Source: Bacillota bacterium (lineage in GTDB: Bacteria > Bacillota > Clostridia > Christensenellales > Aristaeellaceae). From it: a stretch of DNA of 15,979 nucleotides. The translations under genes were made by a program, and so were the position numbers. Location: assembly GCA_023435435.1 (NCBI GenBank), contig JAEYRW010000043.1, positions 1 to 15,979 on the forward strand. Reading direction: 5' to 3'. The notes beneath the pieces were generated by a model, which did no database searches, was not told the DNA's origin, and saw nothing but the letters and a program-made list of their open reading frames with translations. Position 1 is the stretch's first letter. Each line of letters begins with the position of its first letter. Of the stretch, positions 15,944 through 15,979 are shown piece by piece.

Positions 15944-15979
15944 ACCGAATTCGGATCGCGCGGGGTTGGACCCACGCGC
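15944..15979 (-). repeat. Truncated third repeat copy, apparently inverted
   Basis: On the plus strand this reads CCGAATTCGGA, then a stem with arms GCGCGGGG (15958-15965) and CCCACGCGC (15971-15979), one bulged A, and loop TTGGA, cut off at the window edge. It matches the plus-strand reading of copy A at 16-47 (AATTCGGA, then GGGGTTGG, then CCC), so it should be a copy in the opposite orientation to copy B. The rest lies beyond the window. Confidence 0.5.

Noticed and set aside
1..15979. CRISPR array, tRNA/rRNA genes, transposase or phage genes
   Set aside because: No regular repeat-spacer pattern, no tRNA/rRNA signature seen, and every sizeable coding frame is explained by housekeeping genes.

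Overview
The window is about 16 kb of GC-rich, tightly packed bacterial chromosome. The gene set suggests a high-GC Gram-positive anaerobe of the Clostridia (Christensenellales or Oscillospirales are plausible). The clues are a clade-II single-chain PurL, a split PurO/AICAR-transformylase pair in place of bifunctional PurH, formate-tetrahydrofolate ligase inside the purine operon, a Ktr/Trk potassium pair, and a lysine riboswitch driving dapA-dapB-dapH. The lineage is inferred from gene content and motifs only.

Layout. (1) Bases 159-10933, minus strand: one compact operon in transcription order purE, purM, purN, purO, AICAR transformylase (purH-type), purD, purL, fhs. Most junctions overlap or are only a few bases apart. 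It has its own promoter just upstream of purE and no room for a riboswitch. It supplies many of the de novo IMP steps plus the ligase that makes the 10-formyl-THF used by PurN and the transformylase. purF, purC, purB, purA and purK are not in the window. (2) Bases 10934-11136: a divergent control region with two promoters and three inverted repeats. (3) Bases 11137-13164, plus strand: trkH/ktrB and trkA/ktrA, a potassium channel-type transporter and its regulatory ring subunit. (4) Bases 13165-13504: dap promoter, lysine riboswitch, antiterminator/terminator switch and dapA ribosome site. (5) Bases 13505-15795, plus strand: dapA, dapB, dapH, the lysine/diaminopimelate branch through acetylated intermediates.

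The part not explained by known families is a composite repeat of about 125-140 bp carrying three hairpins. One copy lies directly after fhs (bases 19-158, read on the minus strand) and one directly after dapH (bases 15796-15920, plus strand). Each starts right after the stop codon of the last gene of its operon and is oriented with that operon. The linker sequence between hairpins is conserved, while the stem sequences differ but still pair. A truncated third copy, apparently inverted, is cut by the right edge. I regard this family as the best candidate for something undescribed here. Everything was aligned by eye.
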